DNA from: Sphingobacterium siyangense
GTDB taxonomy: Bacteria; Bacteroidota; Bacteroidia; Sphingobacteriales; Sphingobacteriaceae
Reading direction: 5' to 3'
NCBI RefSeq assembly: GCF_007830445.1
Contig: NZ_VLKR01000042.1
Span: 1-49,001 of the forward strand
DNA length: 49,001 bases
A model generated the notes under the pieces. It ran no database searches, was not told where the DNA came from, and saw only the letters and a program-made list of their open reading frames with translations. This document shows positions 26,584 through 35,252 of this stretch, in pieces (position 1 is the stretch's first letter; every line of letters begins with the position of its first letter). A program made the translations under genes and the position numbers.

Positions 26584-28122
26584 ATGGCACTTAAACATCG
26601 ATTTATCCTAATTGGTCTCATCCTGTTAAAATTCATCATTCAATATCAGTTGATTAGTCCGATTTACGAATTGCAACGTGACGAATTTCTACATCTCGAT
26701 CAAGCGAATCATCTGGCTTGGGGCTATCTCTCTGTTCCGCCTCTGACCTCCTGGACCTCCTATCTGATCAAAATAACCGGAAATTCCGAATTCTGGATCA
26801 AATTTTTCCCCGCATTGTACGGAGCCTTAACAATTCTAATTGTCTGGAAAACTATAGAAGCGTTGAAAGGAAACCTTTTTGCACTTGTATTTGGCAGTTG
26901 CAGTATTATGTTTTCCGTTCTCTTCCGTCTGAATGGCTTATATCAGCCAAATTCTTTGGATGTATTGTGCTGGACTTCCATATACTACCTCATTATACGA
27001 TATTTGGACAGCCAACAATCGAAGTGGCTAATTTATATTGCTGTTGTATTTGCTATCGGTTTTTTGAATAAATATAACGTCGTATTTCTTATTCTAGGTT
27101 TAGTTCCAGCCCTTGCACTCGTGCCCGAACGGAAAGTGTTTACGGAACGAAAATTATATGGTAGTTTACTCATCGCCATACTTATCATCTTGCCGAATTT
27201 AATATGGCAGTATCAAAATAATTTTCCGGTATTCTCTCATTTTAAAGAGCTTCAGGCAACGCAACTCGTCCACGTCAATCGGTGGAGCTTTTTCCGTTCT
27301 CAGTTTTTGTTTTTCTTCGGGACTTTTCTTGTTATAATTTTCGGTTTATATGCCTTGTTGAAATATCCCCCATTTAAACCTTATCGCCTATTCTTCTGGT
27401 CATTTTTTATTACCATTGGTATTTTCTTATTGTTAAGAGCCAAGGATTATTATGCGATAGGTATTTATCCCATTTATTTTGCCTTCGGAGCGGTTTATAT
27501 TGCATCACTACTGGAAAACAAAACTGGTAAAATTCTTAAGCCTATCTTCATCGTTTTAACAGGCATCTTGTTTCTACCGATCTACAACATTGCCTTTCCC
27601 AATCACAATCCATCGTACTTTATAGAACATCCTGAAAAATACCGTAAATATGGCATGTTAACTTGGGAAGATGGTGAAGAACACCCACTTCCACAAGACT
27701 TTGCCGATATGTTAGGTTGGAAAGAACTTGCCCACAAAGTAGATAGCGTTTATCGTCAGATCCCCCAACCTCAAAATACACTCGTTCTTTGCGACAATTA
27801 TGGACAGGCAGGTGCTATAAATTACTATTCCAAACTGGGGATTAGGGCTGTTTCTTTCAATGCCGATTATATCAATTGGTTTGATCTGAGTAAAAAATAC
27901 CGCAATTTGATCCGGGTCAAGAACCGTTGGGAGCGTGAAACTGAACTAAAAACAACCAGTCCCTTCTTTACACGATCAATGGCAGCAGACTCCATTACAA
28001 ATAGCTATGCCCGGGAACATGGAACAACGATCTTCTCTTTTATCAATGCTAAAATTAATATCAATGAACGAGTCTCAAATGAAGTAGAATCAGAAAAAAG
28101 AGAAAAAAATCTTCCTTTATAA
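26584..28122 (+). CDS. ArnT-like GT39/GT-C membrane glycosyltransferase
   Basis: A 512-residue polytopic membrane protein with about ten to eleven hydrophobic segments. The first periplasmic loop reads ELQRDEFLHLDQANHLAWGY, containing the Asp-Glu pair of GT-C enzymes that use lipid-linked sugars, and is followed by PPLTSW. The C-terminal about 150 residues are soluble and periplasmic (DNYGQAGAINYYSKLG). By family it should move a sugar from a polyprenyl phosphate donor to a lipid, glycan or protein acceptor. The acceptor is unknown. It stands alone between unrelated genes. Confidence 0.88.
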   Translation: MALKHRFILIGLILLKFIIQYQLISPIYELQRDEFLHLDQANHLAWGYLSVPPLTSWTSYLIKITGNSEFWIKFFPALYGALTILIVWKTIEALKGNLFALVFGSCSIMFSVLFRLNGLYQPNSLDVLCWTSIYYLIIRYLDSQQSKWLIYIAVVFAIGFLNKYNVVFLILGLVPALALVPERKVFTERKLYGSLLIAILIILPNLIWQYQNNFPVFSHFKELQATQLVHVNRWSFFRSQFLFFFGTFLVIIFGLYALLKYPPFKPYRLFFWSFFITIGIFLLLRAKDYYAIGIYPIYFAFGAVYIASLLENKTGKILKPIFIVLTGILFLPIYNIAFPNHNPSYFIEHPEKYRKYGMLTWEDGEEHPLPQDFADMLGWKELAHKVDSVYRQIPQPQNTLVLCDNYGQAGAINYYSKLGIRAVSFNADYINWFDLSKKYRNLIRVKNRWERETELKTTSPFFTRSMAADSITNSYAREHGTTIFSFINAKININERVSNEVESEKREKNLPL

Positions 28123-28288
28123 GTTAGTTATTTTTTACGCTTTTAAGGTTAACTGGGCGCTTCTTTTATCTGAAATATTTATTATCTTTAATATACTTAG
28201 CCAAAGCTTTCATCTTCGTCATGCTCGTCATATACCGTCAGCACCATAGCGACTACAGGGAGCTTAACACCATATTAATAGGATATTT

Positions 28289-28846
28289 ATGCGATTTTTG
28301 AATTTTTTGAAGGGACAGGGTAATTTGAAACAAATCGACGTCAGCGAAGACGATGATTTTGTGGATTTGCAATTGAAAGTAACAAAATATTGGAAAGACG
28401 ACGACGAACATCATATCATTCAGGCAAAGGGGCTTTGGGGGAGAGAGACGGTAGGTTTAGCAATTGCCTTTCGCCCGGATATGAAATTGGGAATTGTAGA
28501 CTCTGAAGTTGATAAAAAAAGATTTTATCGTGAAGGGGTTAATTTTTATTCGATAGGTAAACTGAGCGACAATTTTACCAAAGCCTTAAATAGCCTGTTT
28601 CAAATAGAGAGTACTACATTTAAGATGCTTGATAGTGTCGGCTCCACCGCATTGATTGTCAGTGGTCGTCCAGAGCATTTTGACGAGGAATATATTAAAG
28701 CGAAAGTTTTCTTCGACGGTGCCAATGAAAAGAACCTCTATGCCGAGTGGTATGTCAATTTGGATTTAAAAAACAATATCCTGGAGCTTCGAGAAAAAGA
28801 TCCCGAATACAGAAAAAACATACTCGCTATCTTGACAAATGCGTAA
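28289..28846 (+). CDS. Uncharacterised acidic cytoplasmic protein
   Basis: A 185-residue protein, no signal peptide or membrane segment. It starts MRFLNFLKGQGNLKQIDVSE and has an acidic DDDFVD and a KDDDEHH stretch near the N-terminus. It is predicted to be mixed alpha/beta (GLWGRETVGLAIAFRPDMKL; EKNLYAEWYVNLDLKNNILE). I do not recognise the family. The size and acidity are seen in some immunity proteins but no toxin gene is near, so no function is proposed. A TATCTTTA box lies about 90 bases upstream. Confidence 0.7.
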   Translation: MRFLNFLKGQGNLKQIDVSEDDDFVDLQLKVTKYWKDDDEHHIIQAKGLWGRETVGLAIAFRPDMKLGIVDSEVDKKRFYREGVNFYSIGKLSDNFTKALNSLFQIESTTFKMLDSVGSTALIVSGRPEHFDEEYIKAKVFFDGANEKNLYAEWYVNLDLKNNILELREKDPEYRKNILAILTNA

Positions 28847-28984
28847 ATTTGACGATGCTTTCCAATCCACTAATCGGCGTTGAAATACAGGAAGCCTTTT
28901 AGCAATAACAATTACTTAACAAGCACTATCTTTTTAAGACATGCAGTTGTTGGATCACCCATTACATATCAATTATCAAGAAAA

Positions 28985-29839
28985 ATGCAGCAAAAAAGTA
29001 ACACTATACCGCTAAATTCATTTCCGAATGATTTTAATTTAGGAATACTGATAAAAAAGAATGCTGTTAAAAATTTAGAACTAGCCCAAATAAGTCAGGC
29101 GCATCGCGATGATTTCTACCTGTTTTTTATACTCGAGGAGGGAAATGGAATCTTCGAAATAGATTTTCAGCAACACCAACTGGGTCCTTCTTCTGTCATG
29201 ATCATTCAGCCCTATCAAGTGCATCGTGGCATCGCAATGGACTACAGTGTGTTTAGTGTCCTAATGATCAGTGTAGAAAACCTGAATTCGGATTACATCA
29301 ATGCATTGAAAGATATTGATACGATTGCTCCAATCAACATTGACCAAGAAACATGCACTATCTTATCGAAAACGGTAGATATCTGTTTAAAGCTCAACGA
29401 AAGAAAACACGAAAAACTGTATCCTGCGTTAATGAAAGACAGCTGCAATACGATCGCAGCCCTAATTATTTCGCAGTATTTAGTACAATCAAAAAAAAGT
29501 GACGCACAGTCCAGAGCAGAGCATATTACAAAACAATTCAATGCGTTATTGGATAAAGATTTTATCACAAACAAACAGCCAAAAATATATGCCGAAAAAT
29601 TAAAAATATCAACGGCTTATCTCAATGAATGTATCAAAAAAGCAACGGGAAAGCCCGTTACCTACCATATTCAGCAACGTATCGTATTGGAAGCAAAACG
29701 GCTGCTCTACCATTCAAGTAAATCCGTTAAGGAGGTTGCTGCCACACTCGGCTACGATGATTATCCTTATTTTTCGCGCTTATTTTCAAAAGTAACAGGT
29801 ATGACAGCCCTTACATTTCGAAACAAAAACCTCGAATAG
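28985..29839 (+). CDS. AraC-family transcriptional regulator
   Basis: A 284-residue regulator. The N-terminal part is a cupin-type sensor (FYLFFILEEGNGIFEIDFQQ; SVMIIQPYQVHRG). The C-terminal domain has the AraC double helix-turn-helix (KIYAEKLKISTAYLNECIKK; SVKEVAATLGYDDYPYFSRL) ending GMTALTFRNK. An in-frame ATG at 28880 would add 35 residues that do not resemble the family; ATG 28985 places the cupin domain at the usual distance from the N-terminus. No target gene is obvious: the neighbours on both sides are unknown. Confidence 0.88.
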   Translation: MQQKSNTIPLNSFPNDFNLGILIKKNAVKNLELAQISQAHRDDFYLFFILEEGNGIFEIDFQQHQLGPSSVMIIQPYQVHRGIAMDYSVFSVLMISVENLNSDYINALKDIDTIAPINIDQETCTILSKTVDICLKLNERKHEKLYPALMKDSCNTIAALIISQYLVQSKKSDAQSRAEHITKQFNALLDKDFITNKQPKIYAEKLKISTAYLNECIKKATGKPVTYHIQQRIVLEAKRLLYHSSKSVKEVAATLGYDDYPYFSRLFSKVTGMTALTFRNKNLE

Positions 29840-30042
29840 TCCAATACTTACCACCTTTTATCTCTTTTAAACCCCACTGGATTGATATTTCTTTGTAATA
29901 TAAAATACAGTGAACCCAGTTCCTTAATTCATCAATATCAAAAGGCATAAAATCTTTTTTGAGGAATTGCAGATTTTCACTGGAATAAAACTACTGTAAT
30001 CAACTGAATTCTAAAAGGTAAAGCAAATAAAAGAGAAAGCTA

Positions 30043-30444
30043 ATGAGATATTTCATCGCCGAGCCTGTCGGGCAAGTTAAAAACGATTTATTTTTTGAGG
30101 TCGCCAATTTTCTTTGGGATAGTGGAAATGAGGTTTCCCTTGGAGAAAATATTATCTGCAATTGCCAAAAGATGCAACATGCAGATTACGACTATACCAT
30201 CTCCCTCGTTCCGAACAATGAAGCTGTAGAATCACTTTTTAATACACATTATAAAATCATCAGCAAATATTTTGATCAAATTGACAGCGATGGCCCTATG
30301 CTTGTTTTAGCAAACACAGGCATCTATACCAATGCTCTGCCTTATCCGCATAAGATTTACAATTTTGAAAAATTAGATACACAGGCTTTGTCCAGCTTCT
30401 TTGACTGGTGCAAAAGATTTAATTTATTTGTTAGAAAAAAATAA
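30043..30444 (+). CDS. Uncharacterised small cytoplasmic protein
   Basis: A 133-residue protein beginning MRYFIAEPVGQVKNDLFFEV, with mixed alpha/beta character and no signal peptide or membrane segment. A central hydrophobic strand (GPMLVLANTGIY) and a Trp/Cys-containing C-terminus (FFDWCKRFNLFVRKK) are visible. The order resembles small nucleotide- or flavodoxin-like folds but no motif allows assignment. It ends 13 bases before the convergent NIPSNAP gene. Confidence 0.65.
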   Translation: MRYFIAEPVGQVKNDLFFEVANFLWDSGNEVSLGENIICNCQKMQHADYDYTISLVPNNEAVESLFNTHYKIISKYFDQIDSDGPMLVLANTGIYTNALPYPHKIYNFEKLDTQALSSFFDWCKRFNLFVRKK

Positions 30445-30457
30445 ATTAAATCGAATT

Positions 30458-31255
30458 CTAAATATCGGAATATGCCGTAGGAAACAATAGCACCTTTATA
30501 CTTTTAGATACGTTATTCTGGTATTGAGGTAAATCCTGCATTGGTTTGTATAAAGGTCCAAAATCTTTCCAATGTGTATTCCTGTCTTCCATATTTTCGA
30601 AAGCTGTCAAATACATCAGGTTGGGCATCGTACTACCGGCAATTACTTGTCCATAGAAAACAGCATTAAAATTTAACTTATTAAAAATATCGATTTCACC
30701 GTTGTTAAACATGTCTATCTTATTCATTGACAGTTTCTCGGTTGCAGCCTCATAGCTCCGTAATTCGTAAATCCGCTTATTTTTCTCAGCAGACAATTTA
30801 GGCAGCTTTGCTTTAGGCATCGCAGCAAATGCTTTCATCAATATTGTCTCCACCCGCGTAAATGGTGGCCTGCTGTAATTTGCTTCCAGATAAACCTTAC
30901 CCAGGTCCTGAAATCTTTGGTCTTTAGCCAAACGCAGTTCCAAATCGACCAATTGCCCCAGATCGGAAGCGCTAAGAAAAACATACACCAGTCTTTCTTT
31001 ACCAGCAACATATTCAACAGGTTTAAAGACACCAACTTTCTCAAATCCCATCTGATGTACTGTAGGTAAATAGGCCATTTCAAGATATTGATCAATGGCT
31101 TTCTCCTGTTCATCAGTTTCATAATGATACACTTTCAACTGAAAATAGTCCTGATTTACTTTCTCAAACGCAGCTACATAGCTTCCCACAGCAACAAGCA
31201 ATAAAACTAAGATGAAAGGTCGATATAGGTTAAAGGCATTCTTTTTCATGAGCAA
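30458..31255 (-). CDS. Exported NIPSNAP-family protein
   Basis: A 265-residue protein with an N-terminal hydrophobic leader (about 12-28, PFILVLLLVAVGSYVAA), followed by two ferredoxin-like NIPSNAP domains (about 38-140 and 160-265). The second has the clear family pattern IYELRSYEAATEKLSMNKID and MPNLMYLTAFENMEDRNTHW. Exported double-domain NIPSNAP proteins are frequent in Bacteroidota; their role is not established. Met3 (MKKNAF) is an equally good start. Confidence 0.85.
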   Translation of the reverse strand: MLMKKNAFNLYRPFILVLLLVAVGSYVAAFEKVNQDYFQLKVYHYETDEQEKAIDQYLEMAYLPTVHQMGFEKVGVFKPVEYVAGKERLVYVFLSASDLGQLVDLELRLAKDQRFQDLGKVYLEANYSRPPFTRVETILMKAFAAMPKAKLPKLSAEKNKRIYELRSYEAATEKLSMNKIDMFNNGEIDIFNKLNFNAVFYGQVIAGSTMPNLMYLTAFENMEDRNTHWKDFGPLYKPMQDLPQYQNNVSKSIKVLLFPTAYSDI

Positions 31256-31459
31256 TAAGATGAAAATGGGTTATTGATTATACCATAAAGATAATACTAA
31301 TTTTGAAAGTTCAAACTTCGGACGATTCGTCTCATGACAAAAAACTATCTTCCATTAAGCCTAAAAATGGGGATTTCTACTTACTAGAATCGGTATTTTA
31401 CCCATGCTCCTGCTAAGGCTTTTTATTTAATTTAGCTCCACCTTTTTTAAAGCTGCAAC

Positions 31460-31819
31460 ATGTCAAATAAAACAATACTGATGTTGGACGATGATAAACA
31501 TGTCCTTGAAATATGCACAATAATCCTCGAAACAAATGGCTATAATATGGCCGTCTCTGAAACTTCTCATGATATTATCGAGAAAGTAGAAGAGGTACAT
31601 CCTGATTTAATTTTGATGGACAATTGGATACCCAAAATAGGCGGAGTAGAAGCCACACGGTTGCTCAAAAATCACCCCTTATATCGCAATATCCCTGTAA
31701 TTTATCTATCCGCTAATACCGACATCGAAACACTAGCCCTGCAAGCGGGAGCAGACAGCTATCTCGCCAAGCCTTTTGATCTAGAAGATTTAGAAAATAG
31801 AATAGCTGAACTATTGTAG
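31460..31819 (+). CDS. Stand-alone response regulator receiver domain
   Basis: A 119-residue single-domain receiver, CheY-like, with no output domain. The acidic pocket is Asp10-Asp11-Asp12, the phosphoacceptor is Asp54 (LILMDNWIPKIGG), the switch Ser is in YLSANTD and the conserved Lys is in LAKPFDLEDLE. All key residues are present, so phosphorylation is likely. No histidine kinase is near, so it must receive phosphate from an unlinked or hybrid kinase and act by protein contact. Confidence 0.92.
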   Translation: MSNKTILMLDDDKHVLEICTIILETNGYNMAVSETSHDIIEKVEEVHPDLILMDNWIPKIGGVEATRLLKNHPLYRNIPVIYLSANTDIETLALQAGADSYLAKPFDLEDLENRIAELL

Positions 31820-32030
31820 TTCTATTCTTATATTTCAGTACCATTACGGAAATGCTACTTGTGAAACTTATATTTTGATACCCTACTTGCGCATAAGGCC
31901 ACATTGAAACGAATAGGATCATGTGTTATTTTAATACAATTGTGGCTTACTCAATTGCAGCCATATATTGGCATAGTTGTCGCGGCATAATCATCGGGAA
32001 TCAGCAATTTGGAATGAATGCAATACCACA

Positions 32031-32061
32031 TTTGAAGTATAAATAATAATACATACTTTCG
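32031..32061 (+). promoter_or_regulatory. Promoter for the GNAT gene at 32107
   Basis: TTTG (32031-32034), a 19-base spacer and TACTTTCG (32054-32061) match the Bacteroidota consensus with one mismatch. Transcription is predicted near 32068, giving a leader of about 40 bases. Confidence 0.55.
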
Positions 32062-32106
32062 CATTATAGTATTAGAAATAATCATTAAGACAGCATTAAC
32101 TACGCT

Positions 32107-32619
32107 ATGTTTGAGTCCGTTTTAACATTTCAATCAGGTTCATTCCATATACGTCAGCTGACAGAGCGCGAGTCCCCACTTTATAAAGCGATGCGTATCG
32201 AGTCAATTCAAACCGAACCTACGCTTTTTCGACGGAGTACTCCTCCTGAAATAGAACTATCTGATATGGATTGGGCAGAACGCATAAGATACCCACGCAT
32301 TGTTTTTGGTCTTTTCGAAAGTGAAAAAATGATTGGGATAACCAGCATGCTGTTGCTGAATAAAGAAGAAGCCTACTTTGGTCAGTCTTTCATACAGCCA
32401 CAGTATAGAAAATTAGGTCTATCGAGTCTTTTGTATAAAATAAGAATAGGGTGGGCCTCCGCGAATCAATTAAGAAAACTGACTATAAGCCATCGTGAAA
32501 TAAATATAATTTCAAAAGCGGCTATCCAAAAAGCCGGTTTTCATTATAGTCATAAAGAACTTGTACAATGGCTCGATGGAACAAGTGGCTACTCCATGTA
32601 TTATAGTCTATTCCTATAG
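32107..32619 (+). CDS. GNAT-family N-acetyltransferase
   Basis: A 170-residue acetyltransferase fold. After an N-terminal strand (FHIRQLTERESPLYKAMRIE) the acetyl-CoA-binding motif A is seen as IQPQYRKLGLSSLLYKIRI, a slightly divergent form of the Q/RxxGxG/A loop. The C-terminus has the usual AAIQKAGFHYSH strand-helix element. The opening about 70 residues (including EPTLFRRSTPPEIE) match GNATs that modify small molecules or N-termini, but the substrate is not predictable. Confidence 0.85.
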   Translation: MFESVLTFQSGSFHIRQLTERESPLYKAMRIESIQTEPTLFRRSTPPEIELSDMDWAERIRYPRIVFGLFESEKMIGITSMLLLNKEEAYFGQSFIQPQYRKLGLSSLLYKIRIGWASANQLRKLTISHREINIISKAAIQKAGFHYSHKELVQWLDGTSGYSMYYSLFL

Positions 32620-32749
32620 TCAGTAAGGCAAACTAACTTGGTTGTTAATCAATTCCGAGAAACCAAGATGGGGTAAAATAATAGCTTTTCCATCCTGAAT
32701 GCGTATATTGAATCGATTTATGTTTTATTTAATGCTGTGTTTATACTGG

Positions 32750-33334
32750 ATGAAAAAACTAATCTTGAGCATATTCTTTTTAAGTAGTTTAGCCTTATAT
32801 GGCCAAAAAAAGGTACCAAAAGACAGTTTTACAGCAAAAATTCAAGAGCTAGAAGGCGATATAAATCATGATGGTTATCCAGATAAAATTGTTCTTGCCA
32901 TGGACACTTCAAATACAGCAACACCAATTAAAACGCAGGTATTTCTGTCCAAACCCAACGGAAAGCTACGATTGGCCCTCTCTTCAACGACGATGATCCA
33001 ACCCCATTTTCCGCTGCCCAACTTCGCTATTGAAAATGGTCAGCTTCATATATTAGCCGATATCACAGATGGACATGCCAACTATACTTTTCGTTGCAAC
33101 AATGGAAATTTTGAATTGATCTACCTAGAAAAAGGAACCTGGGATGGAAAAAATACAACGACTGAAACCCAATTCAACTTGTTGACTGGAATAAAAACTG
33201 AACAGGTAAAAGCGCTAGGGTCCGAAGAGAATCTACAAGAAAGAAAAACTACGATAAGAATTAATCCCTTACCGTTACTGCAAGAGCTCAATCAATTTGA
33301 TGCCCCCTCATTTAGGCTCAATAAAACTCCTTAG
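32750..33334 (+). CDS. Secreted protein with a calcium-type DxNxDGxxD motif
   Basis: A 194-residue exported protein. The signal peptide is MKKLILSIFFLSSLALYGQ; an in-frame ATG at 32699 would add 17 extra hydrophobic residues, so 32750 is preferred. Right after it the sequence GDINHDGYPDKIVLA matches the EF-hand-like loop of FG-GAP/VCBS or dockerin-like modules and may bind calcium. The rest is beta-rich (THFRCNNGNFELIYL-like strands near residues 110-125). I do not recognise a named family. It probably acts in the periplasm or outside the cell. Confidence 0.72.
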   Translation: MKKLILSIFFLSSLALYGQKKVPKDSFTAKIQELEGDINHDGYPDKIVLAMDTSNTATPIKTQVFLSKPNGKLRLALSSTTMIQPHFPLPNFAIENGQLHILADITDGHANYTFRCNNGNFELIYLEKGTWDGKNTTTETQFNLLTGIKTEQVKALGSEENLQERKTTIRINPLPLLQELNQFDAPSFRLNKTP

Positions 33335-33385
33335 CCCAGCAAAAACAATCGATACTATTCTAAAAGAGATAGCCCACCAGCCATT

Positions 33386-35218
33386 TTATTGGCTTTCGAG
33401 ACTTTCCATAAACGCAATAATATCTTTCATTTCCTTTTCACTCAGATGCAAATTTTCATCTGACAATGTCTGATTGGATAATTTGATTCCCAATCCTGCC
33501 CCTCCCCCATTATTATAAAATTCCATGACCTCATCCAAGGTCTGATAGATCCCATTGTGCATATAGGGAGCAGTTTTCTTTACATTCCGGACAGAAGGTA
33601 TTTTAAAGGCATATTTATATGAATCAACACCAATGATATCATAGTACCCTAAATCTGAATCCAGCACAGAATCTTTCAGGGATTTTGGTACCCCCAGGAC
33701 TTCTACTTCGCTCTGAATAAATTTGGGCGGTGTAACACCGTTGAATAAAGGTAGGAAATGACAGGTCGCACATTTTCCCTTGCCCGTAAATAAATTAAAC
33801 CCATCCACTTCCGATTTGGACAATGCGTTCTTATCCCCACGCATATAATCATCAAATCGGCTATTGATTTTGGTCAGGCCACGAATATAAGAAGCAAGTG
33901 CATTGCTTACCTGCTCAGCTGAGATCGGGCCATCCGCTGTATTGAATGCTTTATTAAATAATGATCGATAGATTTTATCCGAAGAAACGTATTGAACGAT
34001 ATCCGTTACCGAGCCGTCCATTTCCTGCTTATTACCAATGACATCGTGTATCTGATCTTCCAACGTCAACGAACGCATATCATAGAAGTAGTTGGACTGT
34101 AATGCTGCATTGAGCAAAGTAGGCGTATTGCGTTTGAGCAAACGTCCCGAACCATGAATGTCCACTTGCAAGTTCAACCCATCTGTAAATGCGCGATCAG
34201 GATGATGGCATGAAGCGCAACTTCTCGTATGTGTCCCCGACAAAGCAACATCATAAAACAATTTCTCGCCCAATACGGCCTTTTCATTACTGAAGTGAAA
34301 TTTAGGCCCCGGGCTAAAGGCATCTACATTAAATGCATTCAGATCAAACATCGTATTGACGTCTTGCCGAAGCATCCGATTGTATCTGATTTTAGGGCCC
34401 GGAAGATTACGTTCCAACTGTGCTATCTCCGTACTGATGTTGTTGGCAAATTGGGTAATGAATTGTGCCCTATCGAACGATTCAAATTCCGCGTGTTGTT
34501 GCAGGTATTTGATCGCCTCTGTAAGCATCAAAGCCAGCGTTTCTTTTCTACCTTCATATTGCAAAAGAATTTGCTGTAAACTGCCTAATGCAATGGAAGA
34601 CTCGATCATACTATTTCGAGAAAGCGCATTATCAAAACCAGTAATTCCTAAGGAAATAATCCGAAACACCTCCAATTTCGTCGCATCTAAAATACGCCAG
34701 TCTTCCAATTGATGATCTTCAAAATAGGAAATCAAGTAATCCGTATTGGTTATCAAATGTTCGATTTCACGAATTAGCTTTTGCCTATTGCTATTATCGA
34801 AAGTGGGATAGATAAGCTCTTCAATCACCTGCAATCCAATAGGCTCCACTCCTCTAGCCAAAGAGGGATCCAACAAATCCGCATTTTCAACTTCCTCCAC
34901 CGGAGGTCCATTTAACCTTCTGGATAGATCTGCAGTAAAATACTCCGAAGCCCATTCAAACTTTTTAAAAAGTAGCCTTGTTTTCAAAAAGGCTCTTCTG
35001 AGCCGTAACGTATCCACTGTACCTCTCTGCACTTCGGCATTCAGTGTATCCTTGATATATGTCCTAAAAGAAAGCATCTGACCCAGTACTTCTTTCTGAA
35101 TCAGATGCTCACGGGCATTGCCCTCTTTTTGTTTTGTATAAACAGGCTGCCCTGTAGTAAATCCGAGGGTAAATACTATTACAACCAATAAGATAAAAAC
35201 GACAACCTTTGTACACAT
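33386..35218 (-). CDS. Di-heme cytochrome c peroxidase/MauG-type with long N-terminal domain
   Basis: A 610-residue exported or membrane-anchored heme protein. After a hydrophobic anchor (about 4-22) comes an about 260-residue helical region of unknown function. The peroxidase part follows with two c-type heme sites: Cys334 in CASCHHPDRAFTDG and Cys483 in CATCHFLPLFNG. Its C-terminal region carries IPSVRNVKKTAPYMHNG, where the Met is a likely axial or nearby residue, and EKEMKDIIAFMESL. Classical enzymes of about 320 residues lack the N-terminal half. It should reduce peroxide in the periplasm using small electron donors. It starts 34 bases after the acid phosphatase gene, probably one transcript. 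Confidence 0.9.
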   Translation of the reverse strand: MCTKVVVFILLVVIVFTLGFTTGQPVYTKQKEGNAREHLIQKEVLGQMLSFRTYIKDTLNAEVQRGTVDTLRLRRAFLKTRLLFKKFEWASEYFTADLSRRLNGPPVEEVENADLLDPSLARGVEPIGLQVIEELIYPTFDNSNRQKLIREIEHLITNTDYLISYFEDHQLEDWRILDATKLEVFRIISLGITGFDNALSRNSMIESSIALGSLQQILLQYEGRKETLALMLTEAIKYLQQHAEFESFDRAQFITQFANNISTEIAQLERNLPGPKIRYNRMLRQDVNTMFDLNAFNVDAFSPGPKFHFSNEKAVLGEKLFYDVALSGTHTRSCASCHHPDRAFTDGLNLQVDIHGSGRLLKRNTPTLLNAALQSNYFYDMRSLTLEDQIHDVIGNKQEMDGSVTDIVQYVSSDKIYRSLFNKAFNTADGPISAEQVSNALASYIRGLTKINSRFDDYMRGDKNALSKSEVDGFNLFTGKGKCATCHFLPLFNGVTPPKFIQSEVEVLGVPKSLKDSVLDSDLGYYDIIGVDSYKYAFKIPSVRNVKKTAPYMHNGIYQTLDEVMEFYNNGGGAGLGIKLSNQTLSDENLHLSEKEMKDIIAFMESLESQ

Positions 35219-35252
35219 AGTTCAATTTCCTATCTCTCGATATAAAAACCGT

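Noticed and set aside
28289..28846. Immunity protein of a toxin system
   Set aside because: Acidic and orphan, but no toxin or secretion gene nearby; size alone is not evidence.
33335..33385. Short 5-bp hairpin AGCCA/TGGCT between convergent genes
   Set aside because: Too weak to be called a terminator.
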